Positions 14,952 through 22,910 of a stretch of 29,200 nt of DNA are shown here, in pieces (position 1 is the first letter of the stretch; the number at the start of each line of letters is the position of its first letter). The position numbers and the translations under genes are program-made. The notes beneath the pieces were generated by a model, which worked only from the letters and a program-made list of their open reading frames with translations, searched no databases and was not told where the DNA came from. This DNA is from SIG440 sp045596485 (GTDB lineage: Bacteria > Bacillota > Clostridia > Monoglobales > Monoglobaceae), in NCBI GenBank assembly GCA_045596485.1, contig JAZOCL010000033.1, positions 1-29,200 of the forward strand, given 5' to 3'.

Positions 14952-14980
14952 TTTACAAATCAATGATTTTGTGTTAATAT
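14952..14980 (+). promoter_or_regulatory. tRNA-Ala promoter
   Basis: TTTACA (14952-14957), a 17-base spacer and TAATAT (14975-14980). A small GTTGC/GCAAC hairpin (14987-15000) lies between promoter and tRNA. Confidence 0.65.
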
Positions 14981-15012
14981 ATGTTTGTTGCGTTTGCAAC
15001 ACAACTTAATAT

Positions 15013-15088
15013 GGGGGTGTAGCTCAGTTGGGAGAGCACCTGCCTTGCAAGCAGGGGGTCAGGAGTTCGACTCTCCTCATCTCCACCA
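15013..15088 (+). tRNA. tRNA-Ala (anticodon TGC)
   Basis: A 76-nt cloverleaf. The acceptor stem GGGGGTG/CATCTCC contains two G-U pairs and is followed by A and an encoded CCA. The anticodon stem CCTGC/GCAGG closes the loop CTTGCAA, so the anticodon is TGC. The T arm reads AGGAGTTCGACTCTCCT. Confidence 0.96.
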
Positions 15089-15089
15089 G

Positions 15090-15129
15090 AAAAAAACCGT
15101 CAATCTTGATACAAGATTGGCGGTTTTTT
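15090..15129 (+). terminator. Terminator of tRNA-Ala
   Basis: ACCGTCAATCTTG pairs with CAAGATTGGCGGT (one T-G pair) around a three-base loop, flanked by AAAAAA and TTTTTT. It starts right after the tRNA. Confidence 0.88.
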
Positions 15130-15176
15130 CAACTAAATCCGTCTTTCGCCTAAATAAATCTGCTTCGCAGATTCTA

Positions 15177-15413
15177 GTGACACACGCCAATTCAACACAA
15201 TTAGTAACCAGCGCTGATGTCGTTTCTGAATCCACCATTCTTGTTAGAGGTTATAATGAATTACCAGCAGAGTTCATCTCTGTTTTAACAAACGTTGGTG
15301 CTTCGATTGATAAAGACACAACTATTAAAATTTTAAGCATTAATCAATCTAAAAATACCGCTATTTGTATAACAAATGTAGACAATGATATGATAGAAAA
15401 ATTTCAGTGTTGA
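15177..15413 (+). CDS. Orphan AT-rich ORF or gene fragment (78 aa), function unknown
   Basis: An open frame runs from the tRNA-Ala terminator to TGA at 15411-15413, and the only plausible start inside it is a GTG at 15177 without a ribosome binding site. The 78-residue product begins MTHANSTQLVTSADVV and ends DNDMIEKFQC. It looks protein-like in composition but matches no family I know. Codon use is more AT-rich (TTA, AGA, AAT, ATA) than in the neighbouring aro or acyl-CoA ligase genes, which suggests a foreign or decayed origin. A small hairpin (AATCTGC/GCAGATT near 15158-15174) precedes it and a 14-bp inverted repeat follows. It may be the remnant of a larger gene placed next to the tRNA, or a real small gene. 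Confidence 0.3.
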   Translation: MTHANSTQLVTSADVVSESTILVRGYNELPAEFISVLTNVGASIDKDTTIKILSINQSKNTAICITNVDNDMIEKFQC

Positions 15414-15430
15414 AAAGCCTTGATGACTTG

Positions 15431-15471
15431 AACTGCCCCAGTTTCTGCTGTATGGACAAACTGGGGCAGTT
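15431..15471. repeat. 14-bp perfect inverted repeat (possible bidirectional terminator)
   Basis: AACTGCCCCAGTTT (15431-15444) and AAACTGGGGCAGTT (15458-15471) pair perfectly around a 13-base loop. It lies between the orphan ORF and the converging acyl-CoA ligase gene. No T tract follows on either strand, so a terminator is possible but not typical. Confidence 0.6.
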
Positions 15472-15507
15472 CACTATTTGTTTGAGGGCTTTAATTTTTA
15501 TAGGCTG

Positions 15508-17181
15508 TTACTTCTCAATTTCCATACGTTTAATTTTGTTTGTTGTTGTCTTTATAAATTCCTCCTGACGGATTTTGATTCTGTTTACCTGCTTATAAAC
15601 AGGAAGAACCTTGCAGACCTCTGTTATATCCTTTCTAAGTATTTCTTCAAGGTTTTCTGCTCCGCTCATTTCGCTCTGCGGGTCCATATAAACGTGAGCA
15701 CAGAGTCCGCTTTCTTCACCGTTCTCATCCTTCCAGCTTGTTACTGCAGCTTCTGCAACGTAAGGAATTGAGAGAATATAGTTTTCGATTTCCTCGGGGA
15801 AGATATTCTTTCCGTTTTTGAGAACAATCAGGTTCTTTGCGCGGCCTGTGATTGCAAGTCTTCCATACTTGTCGATTTTTCCCAAATCTCCTGTGTTGAA
15901 CCAGCCGTCCTTCATTACATCCTTTGTTGCTTCTTCATTCTTGTAGTAGCCCAGCATAACCGAGGTTCCCTTTACGCAAACCTCACCCACACCGTTTTCG
16001 TCCTCATTTTCAAGCTTAATCTGCACACTGCCGATGGGAACACCTGCCGTGTAGCAGTCGTCATAGCCCTCTCGGGTGATACAAACAAGGGGCGAACACT
16101 CTGTTATTCCGTAACCGTTAACAACGGTAATTCCGATGTCGTCAAAGAAATCTGCAATTTCGGGACGTATTGGTGCACCGCCACTTATAACCTTTTTCAG
16201 CTCGCCGCCGAAGGGCTTCAGAATCATTCCAAAGAACTTGCGTCTTGCGTCAATTCCGCATTTGCGCAACAGATTACTGATTGCAATAAGCACATTAATA
16301 ATAGGCTTTTTCTTGCCGATTGCCTTCATAATTCTCTTATAAAAGGCTTCAAGATATGCAGGAACCAAAAATGCGGTTTCGGGCTTGAATTCCTCAAAAT
16401 TCTTCAACAGATTCTTCATACTGTCGTTGATAAAGATTGTAACACCGCATGAAAGCTCTGCCGCAAGACCGATTCCCTCATAGGTATGGTGATAGGGAAG
16501 AAGCGAAATGGCTCTGTCAAAAAGACGTGTGAGCCTGAGACCTGTGTTGCAGCAGGAAATCACATTACGCTCCGAAAGCATAACACCCTTTGCCATTCCT
16601 GTTGTACCAGAGGTATATACAAGAAGTCTCAATGCATCTGTGTCGCCCACAGCCTCTTCATAGTCGGTCACTCCCGCTTCAACAAGAGCCTTGCCCTCTG
16701 CAATCAAATCATCGAACGAAAGATACTCTCCTTCAACCGCCTCACCGTCAAGGCACACAAAAACCTTGATGTTGGGAAGCTCCTCACGAATCTCAGCAAT
16801 GATTTTTGCAAATTTCTTTGTGAAAAACAGCATTTCAGAATCGCTGTGGTTAAGAACCGTCACAATATCCTGCTTGGGCAGCTGACGGTCAAGGGGAACA
16901 TACACACCGTTTGAGTTCATCATTGTAAAGTGAACCACAAGCCAGCGATAGCAGTTGTCGCCGATGCAGGCAACGTGACGGCTCGAATAACCCATCTTGA
17001 AAAGTGCGTTGCCCAGATAAAGATGGTCGTTATAGAACTCTCTGTAAGTTACTGTTTTGATTTCCTTTTTCTCACGGAACTTAAATGCAGGACGGTTGCC
17101 GTCACGTTCAACGTGGCGTTTCACCGCTTCACGAAAGCTCTTGAATTCCTCAACCTCATACTGTTTAAATTCTTTTTTCAT
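15508..17181 (-). CDS. AMP-dependent acyl-CoA ligase (long-chain fatty acid type)
   Basis: Activates a carboxylic acid, probably a fatty acid, to the acyl adenylate and then the thioester. The 557-residue protein belongs to the ANL superfamily: P-loop YTSGTTGMAKG at residues 189-199, VNGYGITECSPL (A5 motif), GWFNTGDLGKID (A7), GRAKNLIVLKNGKNIFPEEIE (A8) and a C-terminal TNKIKR holding the catalytic Lys. The A8 form with KNGKN is typical of long-chain acyl-CoA synthetases. It carries no signal peptide. The ATG at 17181 follows GAGGTG and overlaps the MarR stop as ATGA, so the two genes are one unit. Acyl-ACP synthetase activity is an alternative. Free fatty acid recycling into phospholipid is the likeliest job, inferred from family and context. 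Confidence 0.9.
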   Translation of the reverse strand: MKKEFKQYEVEEFKSFREAVKRHVERDGNRPAFKFREKKEIKTVTYREFYNDHLYLGNALFKMGYSSRHVACIGDNCYRWLVVHFTMMNSNGVYVPLDRQLPKQDIVTVLNHSDSEMLFFTKKFAKIIAEIREELPNIKVFVCLDGEAVEGEYLSFDDLIAEGKALVEAGVTDYEEAVGDTDALRLLVYTSGTTGMAKGVMLSERNVISCCNTGLRLTRLFDRAISLLPYHHTYEGIGLAAELSCGVTIFINDSMKNLLKNFEEFKPETAFLVPAYLEAFYKRIMKAIGKKKPIINVLIAISNLLRKCGIDARRKFFGMILKPFGGELKKVISGGAPIRPEIADFFDDIGITVVNGYGITECSPLVCITREGYDDCYTAGVPIGSVQIKLENEDENGVGEVCVKGTSVMLGYYKNEEATKDVMKDGWFNTGDLGKIDKYGRLAITGRAKNLIVLKNGKNIFPEEIENYILSIPYVAEAAVTSWKDENGEESGLCAHVYMDPQSEMSGAENLEEILRKDITEVCKVLPVYKQVNRIKIRQEEFIKTTTNKIKRMEIEK

Positions 17182-17648
17182 TTTCTACACCTCATATTTG
17201 TTTCTTTTGCAAAAAAATTGCTCAGCTTGCCCAGAGTGTCAACAAGCACGGCAAGCTCTTTTTCGTCTGTAACTTTTCCTATTTCATCAATCATAGAGGA
17301 ATGAATCTTTGAATGAAGTCCTCCAATCTCCACCGCCTTTTTTGTAGGAACAATCAGCACAATCCGTCTGTCGTTTGGCTGTGCCTCCCGCTGAAGATAG
17401 CCCTTTTTTACCAGAGTGTTCACCGACGTGGTAAGGGAGCCCGGAGTTATTGACAAATATCTTGCGATTGATGACATCTTGTTTTCGCCTGATTTCTGAA
17501 GGGCACACACCGCCTCAATCACGTGAAGCTCACGGAGCGTTATGTCCGAAACCCCCATTTCCTTGAAGCTGTGCTCCTCCCACGACAGAATCTGGTTAAA
17601 AACGTGCACAAAAAAATAGTTAATCTCGTTTTTCTGTTCTATATTCAT
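17178..17648 (-). CDS. MarR-family transcriptional regulator
   Basis: A 156-residue winged-helix regulator. The recognition segment reads SSIARYLSITPGSLTTSVNTLVKKGYLQREAQPNDRR when spread over residues 60-97, with the DRR wing arginines typical of MarR proteins. The N- and C-terminal helices should form the dimer. Strong ribosome binding site GGAGGCG before ATG 17648. It is promoter-proximal to an acyl-CoA ligase with which it overlaps, and a palindrome upstream resembles the box of the MarR-type fatty acid regulator FabT. By inference it represses its own operon and responds to a lipid ligand such as acyl-ACP or acyl-CoA. Confidence 0.9.
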   Translation of the reverse strand: MNIEQKNEINYFFVHVFNQILSWEEHSFKEMGVSDITLRELHVIEAVCALQKSGENKMSSIARYLSITPGSLTTSVNTLVKKGYLQREAQPNDRRIVLIVPTKKAVEIGGLHSKIHSSMIDEIGKVTDEKELAVLVDTLGKLSNFFAKETNMRCRK

Positions 17649-17666
17649 TTTTTCGCCTCCGCAAAT

Positions 17667-17683
17667 ACTTTGAATTTCAAACT
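17667..17683. promoter_or_regulatory. Candidate MarR/FabT-like operator
   Basis: The 17-base sequence ACTTTGAATTTCAAACT is symmetric at 7 of 8 paired positions around 17675 and lies 19 bases before the marR start codon, downstream of a likely promoter. It resembles the TTTGAnnnTCAAA type of box described for FabT regulators. Binding by the adjacent protein is inferred. Confidence 0.55.
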
Positions 17684-17705
17684 ATTTTAATATAAAACAA
17701 AATAT

Positions 17706-17734
17706 CACATTTTTTGAGCTTTGTCAATAGATAT
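17706..17734 (-). promoter_or_regulatory. Candidate promoter of marR-acyl-CoA ligase
   Basis: On the minus strand TTGACA is followed after 17 bases by TATTTT, upstream of the palindrome at 17667-17683. A repressor bound at the palindrome would sit in the early transcribed region and block clearance. Confidence 0.5.
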
Positions 17735-17751
17735 TGGAAAATAATTGAAGG

Positions 17752-17780
17752 TTGACACCAGGGGGTTTAATAATTATACT
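17752..17780 (+). promoter_or_regulatory. Promoter of the radical SAM gene
   Basis: TTGACA (17752-17757), a 17-base spacer and TATACT (17775-17780), 34 bases before the start codon and divergent from marR. Confidence 0.8.
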
Positions 17781-17814
17781 TATAATTACAGTATCATAAC
17801 GAAAGAGGAAAAAA

Positions 17815-18708
17815 ATGAACAACCTGAAAAGCTGCCGCCTTTGTCCCCGTGAATGCGGCATTGACCGCACCAAAGCTACGGGCTTTTGCGGTGCAACAGA
17901 CAAAATAAAGGCAGCCAGAGCCGCCCTTCACTTTTGGGAAGAGCCCTGCATAAGCGGCACACAAGGCTCGGGAACCATTTTTTTTAGCGGCTGCAATCTT
18001 GCCTGCTGCTACTGTCAGAATATTGACATTAGTCTCAAAGGCTTTGGCAAAGAGATAACCGCTCACCGTCTTGCAGAAATCTTTCTTGAGCTTCAGGATA
18101 TGGGCGCTCACAACATAAATCTGGTGACCCCAACCCCATACCTTCCGCAGATAATATCTGCCATCGCCAAGGTTCAAGGCAGCATAAAAATCCCATTTGC
18201 TGCCAATATGGGCGGCTACGAAAAGCCCGAAACCATAAAAGCTCTGGCTGGCTATATCAACATATTTCTCACTGATATAAAATACAAAGACCCTGACATT
18301 TCAAGCCTCTACAGCAAGGCACCCGATTATTTTGATTTTGCAATCTCCTCCCTTGAGGAAATGCTCAAAATCTGCGGTCCTCCAAAGCTTGATGAAAATG
18401 GCATTATGCAGTCAGGCGTGATTGTAAGGCATCTGGTTTTGCCCGGCTGCCGACAGGATTCCATTGATATTTTGCAGCACCTTGCGGACACCTTCGGCAC
18501 AGACAAATTCATCCTGAGCCTAATGAGCCAGTACACTCCAAACAGTAATCTCGAATGCTTCCCCGAAATCAACCGACCCATTACCACCTTTGAATATAAT
18601 TCGGTGGTTAACAAAGCTCTTGAGCTTGGCTTTCAAAATGCATATACTCAGGAAAAATCCAGCGCAAAAAAGGAATATACTCCACCCTTTGATTTAAGCG
18701 GAATTTAA
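17815..18708 (+). CDS. Radical SAM protein, PflX-like (COG1313 type)
   Basis: A 297-residue protein related to pyruvate formate-lyase activating enzymes. Residues 5-25 carry a Cys cluster (CRLCPRECGIDR, then GFCG), and the radical SAM motif CNLACCYCQN lies near residues 61-70, supplying the CxxxCxxC ligands of the 4Fe-4S cluster. Downstream are the NLVTPTPYLPQI and LTDIKYKD strands of the half-barrel, and VRHLVLPGC. No glycyl-radical enzyme lies nearby, so its partner is unknown; the family has been called a putative activase without firm function. GAAAGAGGA precedes the ATG. It is a single-gene unit with a consensus promoter and a strong terminator. Confidence 0.88.
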   Translation: MNNLKSCRLCPRECGIDRTKATGFCGATDKIKAARAALHFWEEPCISGTQGSGTIFFSGCNLACCYCQNIDISLKGFGKEITAHRLAEIFLELQDMGAHNINLVTPTPYLPQIISAIAKVQGSIKIPFAANMGGYEKPETIKALAGYINIFLTDIKYKDPDISSLYSKAPDYFDFAISSLEEMLKICGPPKLDENGIMQSGVIVRHLVLPGCRQDSIDILQHLADTFGTDKFILSLMSQYTPNSNLECFPEINRPITTFEYNSVVNKALELGFQNAYTQEKSSAKKEYTPPFDLSGI

Positions 18709-18716
18709 GCACAACA

Positions 18717-18749
18717 TCGCACAGCAAATCTGCTGTGCGACATTTTTTA
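18717..18749 (+). terminator. Terminator of the radical SAM gene
   Basis: TCGCACAGCA and TGCTGTGCGA form a perfect 10-bp stem with an AATC loop, followed by CATTTTTTA. It lies 8 bases after the stop codon, and its tail reaches the end of the converging ATPase gene. Confidence 0.88.
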
Positions 18750-21380
18750 TCTTGATTTCACAATAAGCTTTCTAATCAAATCAACAGGGATAACCAAAAG
18801 CGCGGGAACTATTGCAACCATCCATTCCTTGGGGTTAAGCGGCGCTGTTCTCAACACCTGACCGCCGAAGTAGGTCATTACAATCTGAACCGCACAAATT
18901 GTTCCTATTATGAACAAAAATGGCTTGTTCAGCGAAATATGATCCAGAAGGTCAATCCCCTCGCACCGTGCATTGAAGGCGTTCAGCACGCCCGCAAACA
19001 CAAAGAAGTTGAAGTATCCCGTATAAAAATAAATATCTCCCTCGTGCTGCCTGAATGCATAGTGCATATCCTCCGACAGAAAAAACAGCAAACTCATCAG
19101 GCATACAAACATTCCGTTTGCAACAACTCCGCCCCAGGCTTTTTTGTCAAGAATTTTCTCATCACGGCGTTTGGGTCTTTCAAGCATATACTGCCTGAGG
19201 GCAGGCTCGCCGCCAAAGGCAATGGCAGCCAAAGTATCCATAACAAGATTTACCCACAGCATCTGGGTTATCCCCAAAGGTTTTTCAACTCCGATAAGAG
19301 GACCAATAACCGAAACAAGCACCGCTGCAATGTTTATTGTCATCTGACAGACCACAAACTTTTTTATACTCTTGTATATGGTTCGTCCATAAAGAACCGC
19401 AGCTCTCACCGACGAAAAATTATCGTCCAGAATAACAATATCCCCTGCCGCCTTTGCAACATCTGTTCCACTGCCCATTGCAAAGCCCACATCGGCACGT
19501 CTCAGCGCCGCAAGGTCATTAACACCGTCACCTGTCATCCCCACAACAAGACCCTTCTCCTGAGCAATCCGCACAAGTCGGCTTTTATCGGTGGGTAGTG
19601 CCCGAGCAATCACACGAACATCCGGCAGAGCTCTGCTCACCTCATCATCGCTCATTTTTTGAAGGTCCTCAGAGGTCAGCACCATATTTCTGTGGCTGTC
19701 CATAATTCCGGCTTCCTTGGCAATGGCAACCGCCGTCTCCTTTTTGTCGCCTGTTATCATCACTGTCTGAATTCCTGCACGCTTAACCTCGCTGACAGCC
19801 AACTTGACATCGGGTCTCAAATCGTCACGGATTCCCACAAGCCCCACAAGGGTCATAGCATCAGGGAGAGTTCCTTCACGGTAATCCTTCGCTGTCGCAA
19901 GAGCAATAACCCTGATACATCTTTCCGCCATTTTGTCAATCATATCACTAAGCTGTCTGCGTTTTTCAAGAGACTTTTCGTTTCCGGCTCCGTCATAAAA
20001 GCTTTTGCACCTTTGCAAAATCAGCTCGGGCGCACCCTTCACAAGCACTCCCGAAAAATCACCCTTCACCTCTGCCTGTGAAAACTTTTTCTCGCTTGAA
20101 AACAAATCCTCTTTCAACTTGATAATATGGGGCTTCGGCACTCCGTCTTTGCATACAAATTCCAGAAGCGCCTTTTCGGTAGCATTTCCGCCGATGACTT
20201 TTTCGCCTGACAGCTGAGCTGCGGTATTTCCCATAACCGACACCACCGTCATTTTTTTGTGTGCCTGCGGCAGTTTTTTATATTCTTCGTATGTACTGCC
20301 ATCTCCGTCAATAAATTCCACCGCTGTGAGCTTTCCTTTAGTAATTGTTCCCGTCTTGTCCGAAAAAAGAATATTTATGCTCCCTGCGGTCTCAATTCCG
20401 ATAAGCTTGCGCACCAGAACATTGTTCTTCATCATCTTTTTCATATTCAGCGAGCAAACAATAGCAATCATCAGCGGGAGTCCTTCGGGAACGGAAACCA
20501 CAATCACCGTGATTCCCATAATCACCGCATTCACCACGTCTGAAAGCACCTGTGAGGTATCAAGCAGATATTCCATAACCCCCATCATACTCCAACCGTT
20601 ATCGGCAAAAAATCTCTGAATCAGATAAACCGCAACAACCAGAGCCGCTCCCATATAACCGAATCGGCTTATTCCCCTTGCAAGATCCGAAAGCTTCACC
20701 TGAAGAGGGCTTTGACGCTCCTCATCCCCCGTTTCACGGTTGAACTGTCCGTAAACGGTTTTGTCGCCCACGGTAGTAACCCGAAGAACGCATTGTCCGG
20801 AGCATACCACCCCTCCCCGAAAAAGACTGCTTTTGTCCCAAAAATCAATCAGCCTTGTCCTGAAGGAGGGCTCGCCCTCTGTGACAATCTTTAAAACCTC
20901 TTTGTTTTCGCCATTCAATGCCGACTGGTCAACACGGATGCTACCCGAATATACATAGCCGTCTGCAGGAATAATATCCCCCGCCTGAAGCAGCACCAAA
21001 TCATCCTTCACAATGTCATCAATGACAATTTCTGCAAGTCTTCCCTCACGGTAGACCTTGCACAATACCCTTGAGGCTTCACTTTGGATTGACCTGAACG
21101 CCTCCTCGTTTTTGAATTCCGAAAGTGCGCTGACCCAGGTTGCAATCATCACCGAAACAAAAATCCCCAGGCATTCGAACCAATCCACCTTTCCAAAAAA
21201 GGTGAAAACAATATTGATTCCCAGAGCAATGAGCAGAATTGTGATAATCGGGTCGTCAAATTTCTCCCAGTATTTCTTCCAGAGAGTTGTTCTCTCCTTT
21301 TGGCTGAGTTTGTTTGTGCCGTATAGCTTTCGGGATTTTTCGACCTCCTGAGCATTTAAGCCCTTTGTGCCTTCCACCAT
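18747..21380 (-). CDS. P-type cation-transporting ATPase (PMCA-type, probably calcium)
   Basis: An 877-residue integral membrane pump with the full P2-type layout: N-terminal cation ATPase domain, M1-M2, actuator domain, M3-M4, phosphorylation motif DKTGT with Asp341, nucleotide domain with VKGAPE, hinge TGDGVND and six C-terminal helices. M4 contains VPEGLP (Glu299) and M6 contains NLVMDT, the ion-site pattern of PMCA-type calcium pumps with one Ca site; manganese transport by related pumps is known. The actuator loop reads LNGEN (155-159) where most P2 pumps have TGES, keeping the essential Glu but not the Thr. The ATG at 21380 follows AAGGGAG, which lies in a hairpin. The long leader upstream is strongly folded, which hints at RNA-level control. 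Confidence 0.93.
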   Translation of the reverse strand: MVEGTKGLNAQEVEKSRKLYGTNKLSQKERTTLWKKYWEKFDDPIITILLIALGINIVFTFFGKVDWFECLGIFVSVMIATWVSALSEFKNEEAFRSIQSEASRVLCKVYREGRLAEIVIDDIVKDDLVLLQAGDIIPADGYVYSGSIRVDQSALNGENKEVLKIVTEGEPSFRTRLIDFWDKSSLFRGGVVCSGQCVLRVTTVGDKTVYGQFNRETGDEERQSPLQVKLSDLARGISRFGYMGAALVVAVYLIQRFFADNGWSMMGVMEYLLDTSQVLSDVVNAVIMGITVIVVSVPEGLPLMIAIVCSLNMKKMMKNNVLVRKLIGIETAGSINILFSDKTGTITKGKLTAVEFIDGDGSTYEEYKKLPQAHKKMTVVSVMGNTAAQLSGEKVIGGNATEKALLEFVCKDGVPKPHIIKLKEDLFSSEKKFSQAEVKGDFSGVLVKGAPELILQRCKSFYDGAGNEKSLEKRRQLSDMIDKMAERCIRVIALATAKDYREGTLPDAMTLVGLVGIRDDLRPDVKLAVSEVKRAGIQTVMITGDKKETAVAIAKEAGIMDSHRNMVLTSEDLQKMSDDEVSRALPDVRVIARALPTDKSRLVRIAQEKGLVVGMTGDGVNDLAALRRADVGFAMGSGTDVAKAAGDIVILDDNFSSVRAAVLYGRTIYKSIKKFVVCQMTINIAAVLVSVIGPLIGVEKPLGITQMLWVNLVMDTLAAIAFGGEPALRQYMLERPKRRDEKILDKKAWGGVVANGMFVCLMSLLFFLSEDMHYAFRQHEGDIYFYTGYFNFFVFAGVLNAFNARCEGIDLLDHISLNKPFLFIIGTICAVQIVMTYFGGQVLRTAPLNPKEWMVAIVPALLVIPVDLIRKLIVKSR

Positions 21381-21388
21381 ACCATCTC

Positions 21389-21425
21389 CCTTGTCCTATG
21401 TTTTTTACATAATATTCGGACAAGG
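21389..21425 (-). promoter_or_regulatory. Stem-loop overlapping the ATPase ribosome binding site
   Basis: On the minus strand CCTTGTCC (21425-21418) pairs with GGACAAGG (21396-21389), and TATGT/ACATA extends the stem to 13 bp with one 6-base bulge and a 5-base loop. The 3' arm runs into AAGGGAG, the ribosome binding site of the ATPase gene, so the fold would hide part of it. Confidence 0.6.
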
Positions 21426-21438
21426 CTCAAAATATGCA

Positions 21439-21526
21439 AAAAGGGGATGTTAAAATAGTTCGGACCGCAAAAAGTCGGGGAAATCAAAGGGTGTAGGACT
21501 TTACCTATCCCCAAACATCCCCTTTT
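21439..21526 (-). other. Structured RNA candidate in the ATPase leader / 3' end of the M16 gene
   Basis: A perfect 13-bp inverted repeat, AAAAGGGGATGTT (read on the minus strand from 21526) and AACATCCCCTTTT (to 21439), encloses 62 bases. Inside are further pairings: GGGGA with TCCCC, and TAGG with CCTA. The 3' arm is followed by a run of T. It could be a terminator with an unusually large loop, a riboswitch-like leader of the ATPase, or a small mobile repeat. I do not recognise a known riboswitch in it. Confidence 0.5.
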
Positions 21527-21528
21527 CT

Positions 21529-22791
21529 TTAAAAATCCATAATATCAAGCAGCTCTTTCCCGTTCTCCTTGATTCTGCCCAAAACCGCAACAGTCATTTT
21601 GCTTTGGTCAAAAACGTAGTCAATAACCTCCGCCACACGTTCCTGACTTATGCCGTCAATGAGCTCAATAATGTCATCAATGGTTTTTGCTCTTTCCTCA
21701 AACATCAGCGACTTTCCGTAAGCATTCATCCTTGCCGAGGTTCCCTCGCTGCCCATAACCACTGATGCCTTGAGCTGTGTTTTTGCGGTTTCAACCTCTG
21801 CCTTTGTCAGTTTTTCCCTTTTCAGAGTTTTTATTTCGCTGTTGATTATCTCAAGAGCTCTGGCAAGACCTTCGGTGTTCAGTCCCGCATAAACCGTCAT
21901 TGAACCGTTGCTTTGATAGGACGAGCTGTAAGAATAAACCGAATATGCAAGACCGCTTTCTTCACGAACCTTCTGAAAGAGCCTTGAGCTCATATTTCCG
22001 CCAAACAGCGCATTCACCACCGAAAGGTCATAATTGAGGCTGTCGCCCCTTGAATATCCGTCAAAGCCCAGACAAAGCTGGCATTGCTCAACGTCCTTTT
22101 TCACAATCTCAATTCTCTTCTTCAGCTCAAGCTTCTTTTGAGGCTCACGGATTATTCCGCGCTTTTCAATATCTCCGAATTTTTCCTCCAATTCTGCAAT
22201 GGCTTGAGCTTCATCAAAATTTCCCACCACCGAAATCACAATATTTTCTGCAGAATAATTATCCCTGAAATAATTCAGCATAGCCTTTCGGTCAATTCCC
22301 CCAAGGGATTTTGCGGTTCCCGCAATGGGAAAGCCCAAAGCCTCACCCTTCCACATTGCAGCGCTTAAAATATCGTGAATCAAATCCTCGGGGTCGTCCT
22401 CGCCCATACTGATTTCTTCAAGAACAACCCTTCGCTCAATGTCAATATTCTCCTGACTGAAGGTTGAGCTTTTCAGCATATCCGAAAGCAGCTCAATCGC
22501 CATTCCCAGATGCTCCGAAAGAGTTTTGGTATAATAGCAGGTATATTCTCTTGCGGTGACTGCATTAAGCTGACCGCCCACCGCATCCATAAATTCCGCA
22601 ATATCCTTTGCAGAGCGCGAGGTCGTGCCCTTAAAGAGCATATGCTCAATAAAGTGCGAAACGCCGTTATTTTTTTCGTTCTCCATTGCGGAGCCTGTGT
22701 GAATCCAGACCCCTGCCGACACCGACTTCACATAATCTATATATTCCGTCACAACACGGATTCCGTTGCTAAGCTCAAAAACCTTGTGCAA
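21529..22791 (-). CDS. M16 family metallopeptidase (processing-peptidase-like)
   Basis: A zinc endopeptidase of the pitrilysin/insulinase clan. With the chosen start it has 420 residues, typical of the bacterial M16B form. The inverted zinc motif HFIEH lies at 46-50 and the third ligand Glu about 76 residues later in RRVVLEEI. The second half shows the usual inactive repeat with GLNTEG and KTQLKAS. I place the start at TTG 22791, because AGGAGG lies 8 bases upstream and homology to related proteins begins at HKVFELSNG; an ATG at 22851 in the same frame lacks these. It is a single gene here, without the second M16 partner often seen in Firmicutes. Substrate unknown; peptide or signal-peptide degradation is likely. 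Confidence 0.92.
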   Translation of the reverse strand: MHKVFELSNGIRVVTEYIDYVKSVSAGVWIHTGSAMENEKNNGVSHFIEHMLFKGTTSRSAKDIAEFMDAVGGQLNAVTAREYTCYYTKTLSEHLGMAIELLSDMLKSSTFSQENIDIERRVVLEEISMGEDDPEDLIHDILSAAMWKGEALGFPIAGTAKSLGGIDRKAMLNYFRDNYSAENIVISVVGNFDEAQAIAELEEKFGDIEKRGIIREPQKKLELKKRIEIVKKDVEQCQLCLGFDGYSRGDSLNYDLSVVNALFGGNMSSRLFQKVREESGLAYSVYSYSSSYQSNGSMTVYAGLNTEGLARALEIINSEIKTLKREKLTKAEVETAKTQLKASVVMGSEGTSARMNAYGKSLMFEERAKTIDDIIELIDGISQERVAEVIDYVFDQSKMTVAVLGRIKENGKELLDIMDF

Positions 22792-22910
22792 ACAAACGCC
22801 TCCTCTTTTGTTTCTTTCTTTCAGCATAACCCTTTCTGCGAAATTTGTCAACAGCAGTAAAGGTCAAAAAGCATTTGTATCTTAATTTTACCGCAGCTTT
22901 GTATTATCTC

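Noticed and set aside
14985..15176. 5' part of a plus-strand ORF reading SSVGRAPALQAGGQEFDSP
   Set aside because: This stretch is a translation of tRNA-Ala and its terminator. Only the part after 15177 was kept, as a doubtful ORF.
15431..15471. Insertion sequence end or CRISPR repeat
   Set aside because: A single palindrome without transposase, target duplication or further copies in the window.
18939..19598. 219-codon plus-strand ORF opposite the ATPase gene
   Set aside because: Antisense shadow, rich in Cys, His and Asn, with no known domain.
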